From Pseudomonadota bacterium (GTDB taxonomy: Bacteria > Pseudomonadota > Gammaproteobacteria > Burkholderiales > Thiobacillaceae), in NCBI GenBank assembly GCA_021826065.1, contig JAKADY010000017.1:1-53107 (forward strand): a stretch of DNA of 53,107 bases, written 5' to 3'. A model generated the notes under the pieces. The model searched no databases. It saw only the letters and a program-made list of their open reading frames with translations, and was not told where the DNA came from. The translations under genes and the position numbers were made by a program. This document shows positions 49,775 to 53,107 of this stretch, piece after piece (the first letter of the stretch is position 1; each line of letters starts with the position of its first letter).

Positions 49775-50512
49775 TCAGGGCCGGAACGCCCGGATCACCT
49801 GATGCTGCCGGCGCGAGACGGGCAGTCGCTCGGGCCAGTCCTTCAGCACCGCCACCCAGTGCGCCTCTTCCCCCTCGCCGACCCGTTCGAAGCCGGCGAG
49901 GTGGCGGCGGGCCACCAGGCAGCGCCGGTGGATGCGCACGAAGGCCTCGGGGAACTCCTGCTCCAGGTGCACGAGCGACTCGTTAAGCAGGAACTCCCGC
50001 TCGCGGGTACGTGCCGTCACGTACTTGAGCTCGGCACGCAGGTAGAGGACGTCAGGCACGGGGATGAGCCAGACCCGCCCGCGCTCGCTACTCAACAGAT
50101 GCCGCCGTGGCAGTAGCCGGGCGTCCTCGGCGCCGAGCGGACGCACACGGCCGAGGGCCTCGGTCAGGCGGGCGAGGCGCACCGGCTTGACCAGATAATC
50201 GACCGCGCGCAGCTCGAAGGCCTGGACGGCATATTCGTCGTGCGCCGTAGTGAAGATGACCGCCGGCGGCTGTGCCAGACCGGCCAGATGGCGCGCCGCC
50301 TCGATCCCGCTGAGGCCCGGCATCTGGATGTCCAGCAGCACGACATCCGGCCTGTGTTCGGCCGCCTGCGCCAGGACCTCCGTGCCCGTGGCCGCCTCCC
50401 CCACCACCCGGTTGGGGCAGGCCGGCTCGGCGTCGGCCAATAGGTCGCGCAGCCGCCGACGCGCCGGCGGTTCGTCGTCGGCGATGAGCACCTTGAGCGG
50501 TTGTGACGTCAT
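49775..50512 (-). CDS. algR: LytTR-family response regulator (AlgR type)
   Basis: A 245-residue two-component regulator. The receiver domain (1-120) has the acidic pair in ADDEPPARRRL, phospho-acceptor Asp61 in LLDIQMPG, Thr in FTTAHDEYA, and Lys in YLVKPV. The C-terminal LytTR DNA-binding domain (about 140-245) shows VLYLRAELKYVTARTREREFL, FVRIHRRCLVARRHL, and ERLPVSRRQHQVIRAF. In Pseudomonas AlgR controls alginate and type IV pili; here it might control surface polysaccharide or motility genes. It follows the histidine kinase, with a repeat in and around the 11-bp gap. Confidence 0.92.
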   Translation of the reverse strand: MTSQPLKVLIADDEPPARRRLRDLLADAEPACPNRVVGEAATGTEVLAQAAEHRPDVVLLDIQMPGLSGIEAARHLAGLAQPPAVIFTTAHDEYAVQAFELRAVDYLVKPVRLARLTEALGRVRPLGAEDARLLPRRHLLSSERGRVWLIPVPDVLYLRAELKYVTARTREREFLLNESLVHLEQEFPEAFVRIHRRCLVARRHLAGFERVGEGEEAHWVAVLKDWPERLPVSRRQHQVIRAFRP

Positions 50513-50519
50513 GACATCA

Positions 50520-50577
50520 CGCGTCAGGTCTTCCCAAACGGACTGACGGTCCCCTCGGGGGGCGGCGGACGCAGTGA
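50520..50577 (-). repeat. Dispersed repeat family B, copy 2 (kinase 3' end)
   Basis: The core 50551-50577, read on the minus strand, matches 30061-30087 at 26 of 27 bases, and about 19 of the next 30 also agree. It covers the end of the histidine kinase gene, including its stop codon, and stops just short of the start of the response regulator gene. Confidence 0.7.
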
Positions 50578-51675
50578 ATCGGGGGTCGTTTGATCCTGGA
50601 ACGCCGAAGCCTGACGGTTGGCACCTGGACCCGGGCCCCGCGGAGGCCGTCCGCCCTCAATCTTCTGTCCTCCGTCCTCTGACAACCGCAGCGGCATGAC
50701 CACCTGGACGACGAATTCGCCGCCGACGGTGTGCGTGGTCAGGCGGGCATCGGCGTCGAAATGCAGGGCCAGTCGCTCGCGGATGTTCGACAGGGCCATG
50801 CGGTTGCCGCTGTGCCGCTCGGCCTGGGTGTGGACCGGGTTGCGCACGACCAGGTGCAGAAAGCCGTCACGGGCGAACACATCCACGCGCACGGTGCCGC
50901 CCGAGGGGCTAGGCTCCACCCCGTGATAGATGGCGTTTTCGAGCAGCGGCTGCAACACCAGCGGCGGCAGCAGGGCGCTGGCCGGTGCGTTCTCCACCTT
51001 CCAGGCCAGGCGCAGACGCTCGCCCAGGCGCAACTGCTCGATCTCGGCATAGGCGCGTGCCAGCTCGAGCTCGCGGGCAAGGGGCGAGAGCTGGCGGTTG
51101 TCGGCCATGTGCACGCGGAAGAGGTCGGCCAGGTTGGCCAGTACCTCCTCGGCCTGGCGCGGCGAGTGGCGGAGAAGCGAGAGCACGGTGTTGAGGCTGT
51201 TGTAGAGGAAATGCGGGCGGATGCGCGACTGCAGCGCCTGCAGCCGGGCCTCGGCCAGCGCCGGGGAAAGCACGCGGTGACGCCAGTTGAAATAGGCCAG
51301 CACCGCCCCGGCCGCGAGCCCCGACAGCAGCGCGGCACGCAACACGCTGCCCTGGCCGGCATCGGGGAAGCGAAGCGTGAGCCAGAGGTGCCAGAGTAGC
51401 CCCACGAGGGCGCTGGCGGCGACGGTGACCGCCACCCCCTGGGCATAGTCCAGACGCTGCAGCCAGGGGGCGGCGAAGAAGGCGATGAGCAGGACGATCA
51501 GCAACGGCGGCTCAATCGCTGCGGCCATGTCGAGGAAGGCCGGGCCGAGGCCGGCCAGGTCCGGTCGCGTGACCAGGGCCGCTGCGAGGCCCAGCAGCTG
51601 CACCGCCAGGGCGGCGCGCAGCAGTATGCCCAGGTTGCGGAAATCGGGCAGTGAGACCTCGGAGCGCTTTGGCAT
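50524..51675 (-). CDS. algZ: LytS/AlgZ-type sensor histidine kinase
   Basis: A 383-residue membrane histidine kinase. Four membrane segments lie in residues 15-130 ([73 protein letters not shown]). The phospho-accepting His155 is in [12 protein letters not shown] (His_kinase domain), and the ATP site has [16 protein letters not shown] and [10 protein letters not shown]. There is no clear G1-type DxGxG box, as is usual for this class. The domain ends near MPLRLSE at 330; the last about 50 residues, rich in Pro and Gly, are read from short repeats (near 50660-50685) and family B DNA. It is divergent from argH across 66 bp, the same order as in Pseudomonas. Confidence 0.9.
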   Translation of the reverse strand: MPKRSEVSLPDFRNLGILLRAALAVQLLGLAAALVTRPDLAGLGPAFLDMAAAIEPPLLIVLLIAFFAAPWLQRLDYAQGVAVTVAASALVGLLWHLWLTLRFPDAGQGSVLRAALLSGLAAGAVLAYFNWRHRVLSPALAEARLQALQSRIRPHFLYNSLNTVLSLLRHSPRQAEEVLANLADLFRVHMADNRQLSPLARELELARAYAEIEQLRLGERLRLAWKVENAPASALLPPLVLQPLLENAIYHGVEPSPSGGTVRVDVFARDGFLHLVVRNPVHTQAERHSGNRMALSNIRERLALHFDADARLTTHTVGGEFVVQVVMPLRLSEDGGQKIEGGRPPRGPGPGANRQASAFQDQTTPDSLRPPPPEGTVSPFGKT

Positions 51676-51741
51676 AATCCTCCCTTCGCACATGCGGGGG
51701 GTAACCCGCACGCCCTCACCTGCAATCATAACGCGCAAGCC

Positions 51742-53107
51742 ATGGCCAATACTCCCAACCCCAGCGTATGGTCCGGCCGCTTCAGCGAGCCGGTGGACGA
51801 ACGTGTCAAGCGCTATACCGCCTCCATACCCTTCGACTGGCGCTTGGCCCCCTTCGACATCCAGGCGAGCCTGGCCCACGCGGCGATGCTCGAGCGTGCC
51901 GGCGTCATCAGCGCACAAGACCTCGCCGACATCCGCCGGGGCATGGCCGAGATCCAGGCCGAGATCGATAACGGCAGCTTCGCCTGGAATCTTGACGACG
52001 AAGACGTGCACTTCAACATCGAGCGGGCACTCACCCGCAAGATCGGCGAGGCCGGCAAACGCCTGCACACCGGCCGCTCGCGCAACGACCAGGTCGCCAC
52101 GGACGTGCGCCTGTGGCTGCGCGACGCCATCGACCGCATCCAGGCACTGCTGCGCGAGACCCGGCTCGCCCTGTTGGACCAGGCCGAGCGGCATGCCGCC
52201 ACGGTCATGCCCGGTTTCACCCACCTGCAGGCGGCCCAGCCGGTGACCTTCGGCCATCACCTGATGGCCTGGCAGGAGATGCTCAGGCGCGACGCCGAGC
52301 GACTCGCCGACTGCCGCCGGCGGGTGAACCGCCTGCCGCTGGGGGCGGCGGCCCTGGCCGGCACCAGTTTCCCCATCGACCGCGAATTCGTCGCCCGTGA
52401 GCTGGGCTTCGAGGGCCTGTGCGAGAACTCGCTCGACGCCGTGTCCGACCGCGACTTCGCCATCGAATTCCTCGCCTGCGGCGCGCTCATCATGATGCAC
52501 CTGTCGCGCATGGCCGAGGAGCTGGTGTTGTGGATGACGCCGCGCTTCGCCTTCATCGAACTGCCCGACCGCTTCTGCACCGGCTCGTCCATCATGCCGC
52601 AGAAGAAGAACCCCGATGTGCCCGAACTCATGCGCGGCAAGAGCGGCCGCATGTACGGCCACCTCATGGCCCTGCTCACGCTCATGAAGGCGCAGCCCCT
52701 GGCCTACAACAAGGACAACCAGGAGGACAAGGAGCCGCTGTTCGATGCGGTCGACACCCTCACCGACACGCTCGCCATCTTCGCCGAGCTGGTGCGGGGG
52801 TTGCGCGTCAACGCCGAGGCCATGCGCCGCGCCGCGGTCGAGGGCTATGCCACCGCCACCGATCTGGCCGACTACCTGGTCAAGCGCGGCGTGCCCTTCC
52901 GGGAGGCGCACGAGGCCTGCGCGCGCGCCGTGCGTGCCGCCGAGGCGCGCGGCTGCGACCTCGCCGAATTGAGCCTGGAGGAGCTGCGCGCCTTCGCCCC
53001 GCAGATCGAGGCCGACGTGTATCAGGTCCTGACCCTGGAGGGGTCGCTGGCCGCCCGCCGGCATCCGGGCGGCACGGCCCCCGAGGCGGTGCGTGCCGCC
53101 ATCGCCC
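51742..53107 (+). CDS. argH: Argininosuccinate lyase (cut by the window end)
   Basis: ArgH splits argininosuccinate to arginine and fumarate, the last step of arginine synthesis. The visible 455 residues begin [29 protein letters not shown] and include [14 protein letters not shown], the [16 protein letters not shown] substrate loop, [20 protein letters not shown] with the catalytic His, and the signature [20 protein letters not shown]. Family members have about 465 residues, so only the last few are missing. It is divergent from the AlgZ-type kinase gene. Confidence 0.96.
   Translation, partial: MANTPNPSVWSGRFSEPVDERVKRYTASIPFDWRLAPFDIQASLAHAAMLERAGVISAQDLADIRRGMAEIQAEIDNGSFAWNLDDEDVHFNIERALTRKIGEAGKRLHTGRSRNDQVATDVRLWLRDAIDRIQALLRETRLALLDQAERHAATVMPGFTHLQAAQPVTFGHHLMAWQEMLRRDAERLADCRRRVNRLPLGAAALAGTSFPIDREFVARELGFEGLCENSLDAVSDRDFAIEFLACGALIMMHLSRMAEELVLWMTPRFAFIELPDRFCTGSSIMPQKKNPDVPELMRGKSGRMYGHLMALLTLMKAQPLAYNKDNQEDKEPLFDAVDTLTDTLAIFAELVRGLRVNAEAMRRAAVEGYATATDLADYLVKRGVPFREAHEACARAVRAAEARGCDLAELSLEELRAFAPQIEADVYQVLTLEGSLAARRHPGGTAPEAVRAAIA

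Noticed and set aside
50524-53064. Single minus-strand frame of 846 residues spanning the kinase and argH
   Set aside because: The part beyond 51675 is antisense to argH, whose motifs are unambiguous.

Overview
The window is about 53 kb of GC-rich, densely packed bacterial chromosome. Gene content and order point to a gammaproteobacterium: nusB-ribH-ribBA-ribE-ribD-nrdR-glyA, ruvX-pyrR-pyrB-pyrC', and argH next to an AlgZ/AlgR-type pair and hemCDXY. A sulfur-oxidiser-like or Chromatiales-like lineage would fit, but that is inference. There are no rRNA, tRNA, CRISPR or transposase genes, and no gene-free stretch longer than about 225 bp.

Layout. (1) 1-8451, minus strand: glyA, nrdR, the riboflavin genes ribD-ribE-ribBA-ribH with a Uma2-type gene between ribD and ribE, then nusB and thiL; upstream of glyA lie a DUF486 membrane protein and a gamma-carbonic-anhydrase-like protein. 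(2) 8522-12989, plus strand: oligopeptidase A, a secreted DUF4124/glutaredoxin-like protein, and an asparagine-synthase-like enzyme without the N-terminal cysteine. (3) 12993-29202, minus strand: a complete exosortase A (XrtA) exopolysaccharide locus of 13 genes, read from 29202 leftwards: outer-membrane export lipoprotein, chain-length protein, tyrosine autokinase, outer-membrane barrel, AAA ATPase, UDP-GlcNAc 2-epimerase, deacetylase, FemAB protein, glycosyltransferase, XrtA-EpsI, glycosyltransferase, amidotransferase, glycosyltransferase. Most neighbours overlap or abut. (4) 29378-32513, plus strand: MazG-like pyrophosphohydrolase, thioredoxin-fold ferredoxin, alpha/beta hydrolase and a NodI/NodJ-type ABC exporter. 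(5) 32655-39912, minus strand: yqgE, ruvX, pyrR, pyrB, a non-catalytic pyrC', a Lon-like protease and a Usp-like protein. (6) 40020-43173, plus strand: photolyase, DOMON-like protein and DUF1343 (NamZ-like) protein, joined by ATGA overlaps. (7) 43211-53107: DUF454 protein, an interrupted SDR gene, a ferredoxin-type reductase, hemC-hemD-hemX-short hemY, a secreted CPYC thioredoxin-like protein, the LytTR regulator/histidine kinase pair, and argH, which runs off the right end.

How it works together. The XrtA locus should make, modify and export a polysaccharide and process PEP-CTERM proteins at the inner membrane; no PEP-CTERM substrate is encoded here. The remaining genes are mostly housekeeping (flavin, one-carbon, pyrimidine, haem and arginine synthesis).

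The most unusual feature is a set of small palindromic repeats at gene boundaries. One family (three copies: 204-260, 32512-32644, 44297-44434) supplies the last residues of ThiL, follows nodJ directly, and has entered an SDR gene in frame, adding about 69 residues. A second family (30061-30127 and 50520-50577) supplies the tail of the histidine kinase. A third group consists of inverted arrays of short direct repeats at gene junctions, which form the C-termini of GlyA and PyrR and possibly the start of NodJ.
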